Shown: positions 1-9,136, counted from the stretch's first letter. The stretch is DNA of 33,705 nucleotides from Candidatus Altimarinota bacterium (GCA_028689245.1 JAQTWO010000004.1:1-33705), one strand, 5' to 3'. Notes: generated by a model from the letters alone, not told the origin. Translations and numbers: made by a program.

Positions 1-48
1 ATATATTTCTTCTCGCTCTTTTTCAGAAAGATGTGTATACTGTGACAT
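1..48 (-). CDS. IS30-family transposase, N-terminal end only
   Basis: The first 16 codons of a minus-strand gene leave the window at its left edge. They read MSQYTHLSEKEREEIY, which matches the usual start of IS30-family transposases (YTHLxxxER..IY, the first helix-turn-helix of the DNA-binding region). The catalytic DDE part lies outside the window. The ATG is at 46-48. The call rests on a short motif plus the adjacent hairpin and terminal-repeat-like sequence, so the family is likely but not proven. Confidence 0.72.
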   Translation of the reverse strand, partial: MSQYTHLSEKEREEIY

Positions 49-50
49 AG

Positions 51-94
51 AAATGGTAGGTTATGTGGGATTAAGCAATCACATACTACCATTT
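51..94. repeat. Hairpin upstream of the transposase start
   Basis: AAATGGTAG (51-59) plus TATGTG (62-67) pair with CACATA (80-85) plus CTACCATTT (86-94), leaving a 2-nt bulge and a 12-nt loop. A T-run follows on the plus strand. It lies just before the transposase ATG. It may act as a terminator for transcription leaving the element, or limit readthrough expression of the transposase. Confidence 0.65.
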
Positions 95-135
95 CTTTTT
101 TTATTGCACTTCGATTTTGATTATAGCTAAAAAAT

Positions 136-159
136 AGAAATCAAAAAGTTTTGATTTCT
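136..159. repeat. Perfect 11-bp palindrome next to the IS end
   Basis: AGAAATCAAAA (136-146) and TTTTGATTTCT (149-159) are exact inverted repeats separated by 2 nt. They lie about 12 bp outside the likely IS30 end. Some IS30 elements prefer palindromic targets, so this may be the target palindrome. It could also be a small terminator or an operator for the HD-domain gene starting at 207. Confidence 0.6.
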
Positions 160-206
160 GCCTTATTCATGCTATAGTACTGAAAATATCATATATCTTC
201 TGAAAA

Positions 207-803
207 ATGGATCAACAAAAAATAATCAATAATGTTTTACGCTATATCCTTGATATTCTTGAACCCATAAATCATTATCCTTATCATAATATCAATCATA
301 CCCTTGATGTGTATTCCCGCGTATGATATTTAACAGATAAGGAATGTATAGGAGGCGAGGATCGAGTAGACCTTCTTATCGCGGCTCTTTTTCATGATAC
401 CGGATTCGTTGTACAATATGCAAATAATGAAAAAATAGGTATGCATATAGCACGCGTTTATTTAGAATGAATATCCTATCCCGAGGATCGTATACAAAAA
501 ATAGAGCGTATTATTTTAGCTACAGTTCTTTTTAATGAAGCTCATGATATTCTCGAAAGCATTATTCAGGACGCTGATTTAGATAATTTCGGACGAAAAG
601 ATTGTTTTATCAAAACGCTCCTTGTGAGAAAAGAGCTGAGTACGATTGCTCATAATGATATTCCCAAGGAAAAATGGCTTGAAATGAGCTATAATCTCAT
701 CAGAAATCATCAATATAAAACAGCTACGGCAAAAGAGGAACGAAATGTAATAAAAAACATAAACATTCAGAAATTGAAAGAAAAACTACAACTCCAAACA
801 TAA
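207..803 (+). CDS. HD-domain phosphohydrolase
   Basis: A 198-residue protein read with two UGA codons as glycine (324-326 and 468-470). It has the HD-superfamily metal-binding pattern: His31 in HNINHTLDV, His63-Asp64 in LFHDTGF, and Asp124 in QDADLDN. HD proteins of this size hydrolyse phosphoester bonds, often in nucleotides. The substrate cannot be told here, and no regulatory or RelA/SpoT synthetase domain is attached. The gene starts at the first ATG after the IS end, about 83 bp downstream of the likely terminal repeat. It is closed by a strong terminator and faces a convergent operon. Family assignment is firm; specific function is unknown. Confidence 0.85.
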
Positions 804-830
804 TCTGTCAAAGAGAGTTAGTTATGAAAT

Positions 831-869
831 AGTATCAAAAAATCCCATCAAATGGGATTTTTTGATACT
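831..869. terminator. Bidirectional intrinsic terminator
   Basis: Perfect 18-bp stem: 831-848 pairs with 852-869 around a 3-nt CAA loop. It has a central ATCCCAT/ATGGGAT core, A-rich on the left and T-rich on the right. It sits between the HD gene (plus) and the operon ending at 884 (minus), so it can terminate both. Confidence 0.9.
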
Positions 870-883
870 ATTTCTCGAATAAA

Positions 884-2116
884 TTACTTTCTGAGTTGCA
901 TATAGCTCATAAATAAAAGAATAGATTCAAAAAATAAAAACAGGGAAAGTCCCAGTATATCGCCGAATGTCCTTACTTGAATATAATAATAAACAATTGC
1001 GCCTACACTAAATGCTATTCCAAGAGTATGTAGAGCGAGAACATCAGCTTGTCTCCGAAGAGATGCAATATAGTTTGCTCCAATAAATACATAGGGAAGA
1101 AGGAAAATAAACATACAATAAGAAACAAATGTTTCAGCTCTCCAAATAGGGGATGTTTTGATATACAAAAGAATCAATGACACCAAGAAAAGTATATAGG
1201 AGGGAAATCTGTTAGCGATTTTGTACATTACAAAATCATATGCCAACAAAATGGTAAAAATAAAAAAAATAAAACCTGATAATGGCTCAAATATAAGCAC
1301 GAGTGTAGAAAAAAAAGAAAGTATATAACTCATATACTGTCATACACTCTCTGACAGTACTATGAATTGAGAGAATTTGCGGATGGAGGGGAGTATAAAC
1401 GTGCACAAACAGACAAAGAACGAAAGAGTAAGAAGAAAAAGATGCCATACTGACGTTTCTGGAAATATCAGAGAAGTATAATACCATCCTGAAAAGAACA
1501 TATAAAAAAGCAGGAGAAGAAATATATATCTTTTTTCCTCCTGAAAAAATCGATCAAACAGTATAACACTTAAAAGTGTTATACTTGGCAGAAGTGTATT
1601 AAAAATAAATATAACGCTTGGTGTGGTATCTGTGAATATATAAAAAGGTATGACGGCAAGATAAATGAGTGCAAAAACAATACTATTGGACCGAAAAATG
1701 AGAAATATAGTCTCGTACCGCTTGTGTATAAACGCGAAAAAAACAAATATTATAGAAAGAGATATCGATATACTCAGGTATTCAAATATTTTTAAAGAAG
1801 AAGAAAAAGCATACACAATATTGAGTCCATAGACAACTCCATAGAGAGAGAGATAAAAAAGCAGGAATGATATATAATACGCTGATTTTTTAAAAAATTC
1901 TAGGTTTTTAAAAAAATGAAGAGCGCTTTTATATTTATTACCGCTTTCCGATTCTCCGGTGTCTTTATTTTCGATGATGAAAAATGAAAGTATCTTACTG
2001 AAATACACGATAAAAAAGAGAGAAAGTCCTCAAAACACAATACTTTCAACATACCTTCCAAACAAAAAAAAGAAAGCAACAAAACTTAGATTGATAAGAG
2101 AGAAAAGAAATAACAT
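884..2116 (-). CDS. Multi-pass membrane protein of unknown function
   Basis: A 410-residue protein, last gene of a four-gene minus-strand operon, joined across two UGA-glycine codons (residues 29 and 259). Nearly the whole chain is hydrophobic: roughly ten to twelve membrane segments rich in Phe, Ile and Leu, with one hydrophilic loop around residues 52-65 (ENKDTGESESGNKYKS). No catalytic motif or family signature is visible. The ATG at 2114-2116 lies one codon past the stop of the upstream gene, so the two are probably translationally coupled. The context (a second membrane protein and two small soluble proteins) suggests a membrane complex, but I do not recognise it. AT content is high, as in its neighbours. 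Confidence 0.75.
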
Positions 2117-2119
2117 CTC

Positions 2120-3463
2120 TTAAAAGTTAAGTTGTAAAAAGACATAAAAGATCATAAATATCCCTACATACACGAGTATATGTGAGTCATTTTTCATAAT
2201 TCGAACAAGAAATGAGAAGAAAGAAAGTATGACTATAAAAAACAATATAGAATAATTTATCGGTTGAAATGTTCCTAAAGAATAGATAAAAAATAGAGAA
2301 TAGAGAAAGACTATATACAATGCTGCTTCTCATGCCAATTTAAAGAGATACAACAATACATCAGTATAATATCGAATTCATTTTGCAATACTCGTATAGG
2401 AAAAGGTAACATTTTTAATTCGCTTTTCTATGAGTTGTATATTTTGTACGATAAGTTTCTTTCGTATAACAAGACGTGCTATTTTATCCTTTTTAAACAA
2501 AAGAGTTGCCATAAACAAATCCTTCTGAACAGATCGAAGCTTTTCTTTATAAAGATTGAGTTCTCTGAGATTTTTAAAAAAGATGAACGACTGGGTATCT
2601 ATTTTTTTTTCTACAACAGAATGCTCCTTTTTTTGAATATATATCTCATACGCATTCTTCACCATGCGTTGCAACTTCATAAGAATATCGGTTTCTGGAT
2701 TGCGAATCTTTGTTCCCGACCCAAATTGTTTCAGAAGAACGTTGGTTTCATTCAAGAAGTTTTGTTTTTTTTCCGCTTTGTTTGATTGTATAAATTCCAA
2801 CTCCAGTTCACCTATTTTCAACAGAGCATTCTCTGAAACAATCCGAAGTTTGTCTATATTCGTTGTGTTTTTCAATTGCTTGAGCGCAACGAGAAAATCC
2901 TGAAGTTTCATCCTTCGATCAATATCTATGTTTTGTCCATACGTATTGAGAATATTCTCAATTTTTTGAAGGATCTTATCGATAAGACCGTAGTATTTTT
3001 GTATCTCTTTTCCGATAAAAGTTTCTGATATATCAGAATATGCAGCCTGCACTTGAGTGGTTTGTTCGATCTTTTCTTCTTTTTTTACTTCTTTTTTCGT
3101 ATTTTGTTGAAGAAAGAGAAGGTATCCGGAATGAATCTTAGACGTGGTGGTACGTTTTTCTTCTTCTGTTGCATTTTTATCATCGTAGATCGATATAACC
3201 TGATAATGAAGATCATTTACCAGTTTAATATATGCCTTAAATATATCATTCGATTGGATTTGTCAGCTTTTTTTCTGATTATTCAAGAGTATATCAAAAT
3301 AATATACCTTTCCCTGGTCTCCATTTTCTGCTATCTGCTTAATATCGACAATAGAATACCCCTGATTATGAAGAGCTTGGCGAGCCTCCTCCAGAGAATT
3401 ATATTGAACGATGAGTTCTACTTTTTGATTGTTTTTGGCACAGACGGCCTGAAAACTTTGCAT
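2120..3463 (-). CDS. Membrane-anchored coiled-coil protein of unknown function
   Basis: A 447-residue protein assembled across three UGA-glycine codons (residues 67, 362 and 378). Residues 1-45 (MQSFQAV..., then SLEEARQALHNQGYSIVDI) resemble the short N-terminal motif of GspF/PilC-type proteins, but the helical-bundle T2SF domain is missing. Residues about 100-350 are charged and helical with coiled-coil character. Residues 375-447 form about three membrane helices. The ATG at 3461-3463 is chosen because the preceding gene ends at 3471 and the homology-like start is MQSFQ. The frame stays open to 3607, but that part overlaps the upstream gene. Role unknown; it could be a scaffold for a membrane machine. 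Confidence 0.72.
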
Positions 3464-3470
3464 ATTATAT

Positions 3471-3680
3471 TTAAACGATAGTGTTTTTAATATCTCATAA
3501 TCATTGTTTTGCTCTTTGCATAGTCTCTTGTACCCGTTGTTCACGGACCAATCATGGAAGTCATGTAAAAAGCTGGGCAACGATTTCTTGATTTCATCTG
3601 TTTTCAAAAAGCTCAGAGAACATTTCTCCTGCTTTTTTTAGAGAAATGCTTTGGTCAATTTCATGTGCTTGTTCTATCAT
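3471..3680 (-). CDS. Small helical protein, unknown function
   Basis: A 69-residue reading frame visible only when UGA is glycine: five of its six glycines (29, 40, 43, 60, 62) are UGA codons. It starts at ATG 3678-3680, six bases below the stop of the upstream gene, and ends eight bases before the start of the downstream gene, so it fits neatly between them. The chain is amphipathic and helical (for example SLKKAGEMFSELFENRG) with no cysteines and no membrane segment. The alternative is that this DNA belongs to the N-terminal extension of the next gene in another frame. The tight spacing and the sensible glycine positions favour a separate gene. Confidence 0.6.
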
Positions 3681-3685
3681 ATCCG

Positions 3686-3997
3686 TTAAATATTATCGAA
3701 TAATATATTAAAATCCGTATTGAATACCGTTTCTTTTTCCTCTTGTTTTCGTATCTGTTGTATCTTCTCAGTTTGTTTTTCCCCATTGGTCATAACCTCT
3801 TTTTCCTCTATGATATCAATAAGTGCGGTGAGTTTTTTATAGAACATATCAAGATATTCGTCATCAATAATATCAAGCGAATCAAAATAGAGCTGTTCTT
3901 GTTTTTTATCCAAAGAGAGACGATAAATAACCTCACGTATTATCTGACGTTTTTCATTATCTTTTGAGAATCTTTTGAGGAGACTTCCGAGAAACAT
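3686..3997 (-). CDS. Small charged protein, first gene of the membrane operon
   Basis: A 103-residue protein with ATG at 3995-3997 and TAA at 3686-3688 and no UGA codon. It is rich in Lys, Glu, Asp and Ile, predicted mainly helical, and has an acidic run near YFDSLDIIDDEYLDMF. It has no signal peptide, membrane segment or known motif. It heads the four-gene operon running to 884, with a 5-bp gap to the next start. Promoter elements must lie in the AT-rich region 3998-4130, which is shared with the divergent protease gene. Function unknown. Confidence 0.7.
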   Translation of the reverse strand: MFLGSLLKRFSKDNEKRQIIREVIYRLSLDKKQEQLYFDSLDIIDDEYLDMFYKKLTALIDIIEEKEVMTNGEKQTEKIQQIRKQEEKETVFNTDFNILFDNI

Positions 3998-4333
3998 TAT
4001 TTTCCGATTAAATAATACTAGAATCTTTTTGCTAGTATATCACTTTTACTGAAAAAAACAAAATTTTTAAAAAGTAAATTATTCTTAAATGTTATTTTAA
4101 CAATTATTTATTATATAATGTATTTAAATATGTAATAGATAGTAATATATAATATCTATTACTGATAAATAGATCTCCTTTTAACTGAGAGGATTACAAA
4201 AAAAGTTTTTAACATTCCTTTGGGTGAGTACTCTGATTTTCATCTCTATGAAAGGAGCAAAAATACTTTCTTACATTTTTTAAATCTGAAAGAAATAAAT
4301 CATTTGACTTGTTTTTTTCGAGAAATCCATACT
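3998..4333. promoter_or_regulatory. AT-rich divergent intergenic region
   Basis: 336 bp between the minus-strand operon and the S41 protease. It contains two TATAAT hexamers on the plus strand (4114-4119 and 4148-4153) but no convincing -35 at standard spacing. It also contains a 10-bp inverted repeat (4132-4162) and a GAAAGGAG-like stretch at 4250 that is not followed by a start codon. The protease frame is open back to a TTG at 4220, but that extension lacks a signal-like sequence. The long leader may be an untranslated region; I see no recognisable riboswitch. Confidence 0.45.
4132..4162. promoter_or_regulatory. Candidate operator, 10-bp inverted repeat
   Basis: GTAATAGATA (4132-4141) and TATCTATTAC (4153-4162) are perfect inverted repeats with an 11-nt spacer. 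The spacer overlaps a TATAAT hexamer at 4148-4153. The position over a likely -10 element suggests a repressor site, though the low complexity of the region makes a chance occurrence possible. Confidence 0.4.
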
Positions 4334-5722
4334 ATGAAATATGTGAAGAAGTATTGTTCTATTTTTATCATTTGTTTTCAAAACATGCCGTATCTTTTCA
4401 AAAATAAATACATTATCATTATTTGTTTTTTATCATTCCTTCTCGGAATTGTCGTTGATTCTTTGGTCGGGGAAAGGGCTCAGTCTTTTATACAAACAAG
4501 GGTTTTAAACCAAAGAATTAAAAATGAGAACTCCGCTTTGAATATCGCCGAAAAACCATCGATCAATATCGACTTGTTCTATGAAGCATATAAACAAGCT
4601 TCGGAAAATTATTATGGATTTGATACAATTTCTGAAAAGGATATGGTTTCAGGAATGATAAAGGGGTTTATTAACTCTTTTTGAGATAAGCATAGTGAAT
4701 ATTTCAATATTGATGAGACGAGGAAATTCAATGAGGTACTTTCTGGAGACTTTGAATGAATCGGAGCAGTGATAGAAAAAAATGACTTCTGAGTCGTTAT
4801 AGGACGGATTATTGGAGGTTCCCCCGCAAAAGAGTCGGGACTTTTATCTGGGGATATTATTACAAAGGCAAATAACGAGGAATTAAAAAATATAAATCTT
4901 ACTGATGCAGTTGCAAAAATACGCTGAAAAGCAGGTACGACCGTTATTTTGGAAATTATTCGACCATGACAGAAAGAAGTTATTATAAAAACGGTTACGA
5001 GGAGAAAGATAGACATCCCATCGGTGGAGGGTAAAATCATAGACGGTACAAGTATCGGACAGATAACACTTTCTATATTCGGGGAAAAAACAGCGGATGA
5101 TTTTTCCCGGACCCTTACGGAATTGGAGGATAAAAAAATCACAGGTCTTATCATAGATCTTCGTGACAATGGCGGTGGTTATCTTGAAACAGCCGTATCT
5201 ATTCTCTCAAATTTTGTTGAAAAAGATAAAATCCTCGTTACTACCAAGGAAAAAAATCCATTTTTCAACAGATCGTATTTTTCTTATGGAAATAATGGAA
5301 AGAAACTTCCCATCGTGGTTCTTATAAATGAAAACTCGGCTTCCGCATCAGAGATAACTGCCGGTGCTTTGAAAGATTATAATCTCGCTATTCTTGTTGG
5401 ACAAAAGAGTTATGGAAAAGGTTCTGTGCAGCAACCGTTCAATCTCTCCGATGGAAGTGAGATGAAGATAACTATCGCAAAATGGTATACTCCGAAAGAC
5501 AATCTGATTGATAAAATAGGAATAAATCCAGATATCGAAGTAAAATTCGAAAAAGATGATTTTGAAAAAAAATATGATCGACAACTTGAAGAGGCAAAAA
5601 ATATACTCTCGAGGTTTATTCTTCTGTGAGATAAACAAAAAACCGTGGATGCCTATTTGAAGGAAAGAGAAACGATTCTAAAAAAAGCTCTTGAAAGTAG
5701 TACGGGAAGTTTAAAAAAATAG
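4334..5722 (+). CDS. S41-family C-terminal processing peptidase (CtpA/Prc-like)
   Basis: A 462-residue serine protease read through several UGA-glycine codons, the first at 4682-4684. Order: N-terminal membrane anchor (about residues 27-45, IIIICFLSFLLGIVVDSL), a helical region, a PDZ domain (about 137-220, containing GIGAVIEKN and SGLLSGDIIT), then the S41 catalytic core with LRDNGGGYLE. The catalytic Ser337 lies in SASASE and Lys362 in YGKGS, 25 residues apart as in the family. It should face outside the membrane and trim secreted or envelope proteins. The ATG at 4334 is preferred; ATG 4385 just before the anchor is an alternative. Its substrates may include surface proteins such as the giant one downstream, but that is only inference. 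Confidence 0.92.
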
Positions 5723-5727
5723 TATCC

Positions 5728-5759
5728 AAAAAATAATCCGCCAGGGCGGATTATTTTTT
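5728..5759. terminator. Bidirectional intrinsic terminator
   Basis: AAAAAATAATCCGCC (5728-5742) pairs with GGCGGATTATTTTTT (5745-5759). The stem has an A-run on one side and a T-run on the other. It ends the S41 gene on the plus strand, and the stop codon of the convergent ferredoxin gene (5751-5753) lies inside the stem. Confidence 0.88.
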
Positions 5760-5990
5760 CTTGAGTTCTGCAAGATATGCATTACTGGCTTTAATGGGGT
5801 CCATTTTATCAAAAATGACTGTATCGACCACGATTGTCGGACTTGTTTTACAGCTTCCTTGACACCCGCATTCTTCGATGGTGCTTTTATCTCCTGTGTC
5901 GTACTTTTCTTTTTCTGCGAGAAGTCGTTTCAGTATATAAGGAGAAAATCTATTGGTACATGTTTTTCCGGTGCATACTTTTACAATCAT
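5751..5990 (-). CDS. Thioredoxin-like [2Fe-2S] ferredoxin
   Basis: A 79-residue protein with the C-x4-C ... C-x3-C cysteine spacing of thioredoxin-fold [2Fe-2S] ferredoxins (NuoE / HydA-associated type): Cys6 and Cys11 in VCTGKTC, Cys43 and Cys47 in CGCQGSC, plus an extra Cys41. It is shorter than NuoE and consists of the ferredoxin domain only. ATG 5988-5990 is chosen because the preceding in-frame residues look unlike a domain and run into the superoxide reductase gene. It lies 28 bp downstream of that gene in the same direction, so it may be its electron-transfer partner; that pairing is inferred from position. The stop sits within the shared terminator stem. Confidence 0.85.
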   Translation of the reverse strand: MIVKVCTGKTCTNRFSPYILKRLLAEKEKYDTGDKSTIEECGCQGSCKTSPTIVVDTVIFDKMDPIKASNAYLAELKKK

Positions 5991-6018
5991 TGGTATTGAG
6001 GTGAATAAAATAAAATTC

Positions 6019-6486
6019 TTACTGTAGAGTATCTTTGATTCGTATACCACGCCATATGCCATGAATATTACAACTGAGGCGAACTTCATAATCATCGATT
6101 CATGGATTTTCAAAAACAAGCGTCGTATCTTCGGGTTGAATCTGTATTTCCAGGATTTCGCCATCCCCATCAAAAACACCAACATATTCTATAAAATGGT
6201 TTTCCTCTATTTCGTGAGGATTGTCAGTGGTGCCTACTTGGACCATGAGAACACCTCATTGTTCTTTATAAAAAGGGATATGGCAAACTTCCTCATCGGT
6301 ATACGTGCTTCCTGAGATTTCTTGTATGTTTTGAGGAGTCTCTATGAAGACATCTTTATCATCTCCGCAGTGTGGACAAACCCAAGATTCGTCCAGATTT
6401 TCAAAAGAAGTTCCGGGTAGTATATTTTCTTCTCATACGAAAGGATTATAGACGTATGAACAGGATGTGCAAGTGAATTTTTGCAT
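6019..6486 (-). CDS. Rubredoxin-superoxide reductase fusion
   Basis: A 155-residue protein reconstructed across three UGA-glycine codons (residues 18, 77 and 129); standard-code calling misses it. Residues 1-47 form a rubredoxin: Cys6-x2-Cys9 and Cys37-x2-Cys40 hold one iron. Residues 65-150 match the superoxide reductase (neelaredoxin/desulfoferrodoxin C-terminal) domain with all ligands of the Fe(His)4Cys centre: His69, His91 and His97 (HEIEENH), Cys139 and His142 (CNIHGIW). The enzyme reduces superoxide to hydrogen peroxide without making oxygen, with the rubredoxin feeding electrons. It suits an anaerobic or oxygen-limited cell facing transient oxygen. The commoner class I desulfoferrodoxin carries a smaller desulforedoxin domain instead. 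The ferredoxin gene follows. Confidence 0.9.
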
Positions 6487-6688
6487 AAATTACAGCATAT
6501 ATTTAGAGGATGGATAACGTACGAAGATTGACTTTTTTTATTTTTTCTTATAGTACTGGCTAGGAAAGAGATATTTTCCTTCAAAATTCGATCAAAATTT
6601 ACAAATTCTTTTACAGAATATTCTCTCGGAGTATAGGGAAAAATCTGTTTTATGCAATGATTTCTTTTTATCTCTCAACTCATCTTTT

Positions 6689-8221
6689 ATGCAAAATATT
6701 ATTATTGGCATCCTTACTGGTGCTATTGTTTCCGGTACTTCCGTATATTTTCTCTTCGCATTTCTTACGAAAAAACAAGAATCACAGGAACAACAACGGC
6801 TTGATAAGCTCTTTCAGGCAGGACAAGAGGAAGTGAAAAGTCTCATATCTGAAGCAAAGATTCAAGCCACGGAAGAACGAAAGCGAATAGAAGAAGAAAA
6901 GATGGAGATTCGAGAAAAATCAAAAAAGACCGAAGAGATCGAAACTAAAATTATCCAAAAAGAAGAACGCATAGAACAGAAACTCGAAGAAATCGATAAA
7001 AAACAAACTCTTCTCCGGGAGAAAGAAGACGATCTTGAAAAAGTCCGGACAGATATGGAACAGACAAAGAAAGAGCTTCAATGAAAGTTGTCCGAGATAG
7101 CAAAACTCTCTGTCGAAGAGGCTAAGGAGCTCCTTTTGAAACGCACCGAAGAGGTATATGAAAAGGATATACTTGCGGTTATCGAGAAGAAAAAAATAGA
7201 GCTTCGCGTGAAGGAAAAAGAACTCTCTCGAGAAATTCTTATAAAATCCATTCAACAATATTCTGGGGATGTGACCGCTGAAATGACACAAACCCTTATC
7301 CATCTCGAAAATGATGATATTAAGGGGAAGCTTATAGGAAAAGAAGGACGAAATATTATTGCATTTGAACGAGCAACAGGAGTTTCTCTTATTATCGACG
7401 ATAGTCCGGACACGGTATTTATTTCCAGTTTCGACTTGTTTCGACGATATATTGCCAAGAAGTCTCTTGAACAGCTGATCGAAGATAAACGTATCCAGCC
7501 GGCTCGTATTGAAGAAATCGTTGAACAAAATCAGCAGGATGCTGACAAAGTCATCTATGATCTCGGCGAAAAAGCCTTGAACGAGATGGGAATCACGGGA
7601 ATACCAGATGAAATTATCCCACTCATCGGGAAACTCCGATTCCGAACGAGTTATGGACAAAATATCCTTATTCACTCAAAAGAAGTGGCATACATTGCTG
7701 AAGCGATTGCGAAGCAGATTGGTGCTGATTCGCAACTGGCCCTGAAATGAGGACTTCTTCATGATCTTGGGAAAGCACTTGATCATGATATAGAAGGGAC
7801 ACATCCTGAAATCGGGGGAAAAATTGCTCGTAAATACGGTCTTTCTGAAAATCTCGTAAATATCATAGAGGGGCACCATGATGCGGTTCCTCAAATCTGT
7901 ATCGAAACAAAAATCGTACAAATTGCGGATGCCATCAGTGCAGTACGACCATGAGCTCGCCGAATGAATGCGGAAGAGTATATTAAGCGCATCCAAGAGA
8001 TGGAAAATGTTGCCATGAGTTTCCCATGAGTTTCCAAGGCATATGCTCTTTCAGCTGGACGAGAAGTTCGAGTATTTGTGGATGCGGACACGGTTTCTGA
8101 TTATGAAGCAGAACAACTCGCTCAGCAGATCGCCGGGACTATTGAGGCAAATCTTTCCTATCCTGGGGAGGTGAAAGTGAATCTTATTCGGGAAAAACGG
8201 GTTATTGAGTATGCTAGATAG
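6689..8221 (+). CDS. rny: Ribonuclease Y
   Basis: A 510-residue endoribonuclease close to the usual 520. An N-terminal membrane helix (residues 2-25) is followed by a long Glu/Lys-rich coiled coil (about 28-195). A KH RNA-binding domain follows (about 208-270, GKLIGKEGRNIIAFE), then the HD domain (about 325-420) with HSKEV, LLHDLGK and EGHHDAVP. The gene is read through several UGA-glycine codons, including 7082-7084 and 7748-7750, the latter next to the catalytic HD. It initiates mRNA decay at the membrane. An AT-rich 202-bp region separates it from the divergent superoxide reductase gene. It probably starts a rightward gene cluster with the Lgt-like protein and ComEC. Confidence 0.96.
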
Positions 8222-8230
8222 TTGCCAGGG

Positions 8231-8254
8231 AATAGTTGTTAGTTGCTAGTAAAT
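8231..8254. repeat. Short TAGTTG-type repeat
   Basis: Tandem-like TAGTTGTTAGTTGCTAG sequence just after the rny stop. A closely similar stretch occurs at 11331-11361. It looks like a small dispersed intergenic repeat without coding content. Confidence 0.45.
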
Positions 8255-8274
8255 TTATTTTTAAATACAAGATT

Positions 8275-9042
8275 ATGTACCCCCAAATAGAAATACTTTG
8301 AGTTACTATATTTACTTTTGGACTTGCTCTCTCGATTTCATTTATTCTTTTTTTCTTTATGCTGTATAAGCTTTCTGAAAAATTTGGAATCAATGCAAAT
8401 TTCTTTCTCGGAAACGCTCTTTGGTTTTTTCTTTCGATGTTCATTTTTTCAAGACTTTTCTATATCATGGCAGAGTGGCGAGATTTTCAATTTCTTTGGA
8501 GTCAGGGCATCCTGAAATTCCTTCTCATGTCAGATTATAACTTTTCCCTCATGGGAGGAATCCTTGGATTCATGATCATTCTTCTTATCCAACTCAAACG
8601 CTTTAAAATTTCAACAAGAAAATACATAGATGCGATCGTTCTCTCTTTTCTTTTCGCTTCCATTATCGGATTTATCGGGGCTTTTTTTGGTGGACAGATA
8701 TATGGACGACCAACGGATTCTTTTGTGGGTATATCCGCAACGAGTGATATGAGTAATACGCCGTATACATCACCAATGTTTCCCCTTGCACTCTTGTATT
8801 CCACCGTTTCTTTCGTTCTCTTCTTCTGTCTCTATCTTGTCCGAAAATTTACGAAGATTGAGTGACTTATAGGGTATATTGGAATACTTTTTTTCTCTAT
8901 TATTCTCTTTAGTGCTGAGTTTTATAGTGGGGGAACGGATATTTTCAAAGCTTACGTATATCTGAATCTCAATCAAATAGGGGCCATACTTCTTTGTATT
9001 CTTTGATCACGAGGGCTTTATAAAATATATAAAGAAGAATAA
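8275..9042 (+). CDS. Lgt-like membrane protein (prolipoprotein diacylglyceryl transferase family, divergent)
   Basis: A 255-residue protein with about seven membrane segments, read through UGA-glycine at 8299, 8863 and near 9004. It shares the Lgt outline: a MGGILG segment where Lgt has HGGLxG, GAFFGGQIYGRPTD where Lgt has GRxGNFINGELYGRxTD, and TSPMFPLALLYS where Lgt has HPSQLYE. The total length is close to Lgt (about 260-290). However, the Lgt histidine of the HGG motif and the Arg and Asn of the GRxGNFIN motif are replaced. It may be a diverged lipid transferase or may have lost that activity. It sits between rny and comEC in the same direction. Confidence 0.65.
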
Positions 9043-9136
9043 AAAAACGCATATTCAAATGATTTTTTTCTAGATTTATTGATCTGAATATAACTTCCTC
9101 ATAAATAGGCGATTATTGAACATTTTGTCTTGGCAT

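Larger units (their letters stand above)
1..123 (-). mobile_element. Left-window end of an IS30-like insertion sequence
   Basis: This stretch holds the transposase start, a hairpin immediately upstream (51-94) and a sequence resembling an IS30-family terminal inverted repeat (103-123, core TTGCACTTCGATTTTGATT). The element extends left beyond the window. The outer boundary near 123 is inferred from the terminal-repeat likeness. The partner repeat and the target duplication cannot be seen. Confidence 0.6.

Noticed and set aside
3464-3607. Extension of the coiled-coil membrane protein to a TTG at 3605-3607
   Set aside because: It overlaps the 69-residue gene, starts at a poor codon, and the GspF-like motif begins at the internal ATG 3461-3463.
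4220-4333. Longer S41 protease start at TTG 4220
   Set aside because: The extra 38 residues precede the membrane anchor without a signal-like pattern; ATG 4334 gives a normal start.
4160-4333. Possible riboswitch in the protease leader (CTGAGAGG-like stretch)
   Set aside because: Only a short resemblance to the TPP CUGAGA core; the remaining conserved parts and pairing are missing.
5991-6185. N-terminal extension of the ferredoxin frame
   Set aside because: It lies within the superoxide reductase gene in another frame and resembles no ferredoxin extension.
6061-6584. Open frames on both strands (84 and 80 codons)
   Set aside because: They overlap the rubredoxin-superoxide reductase gene, whose motifs and metal ligands are clear in a different frame.
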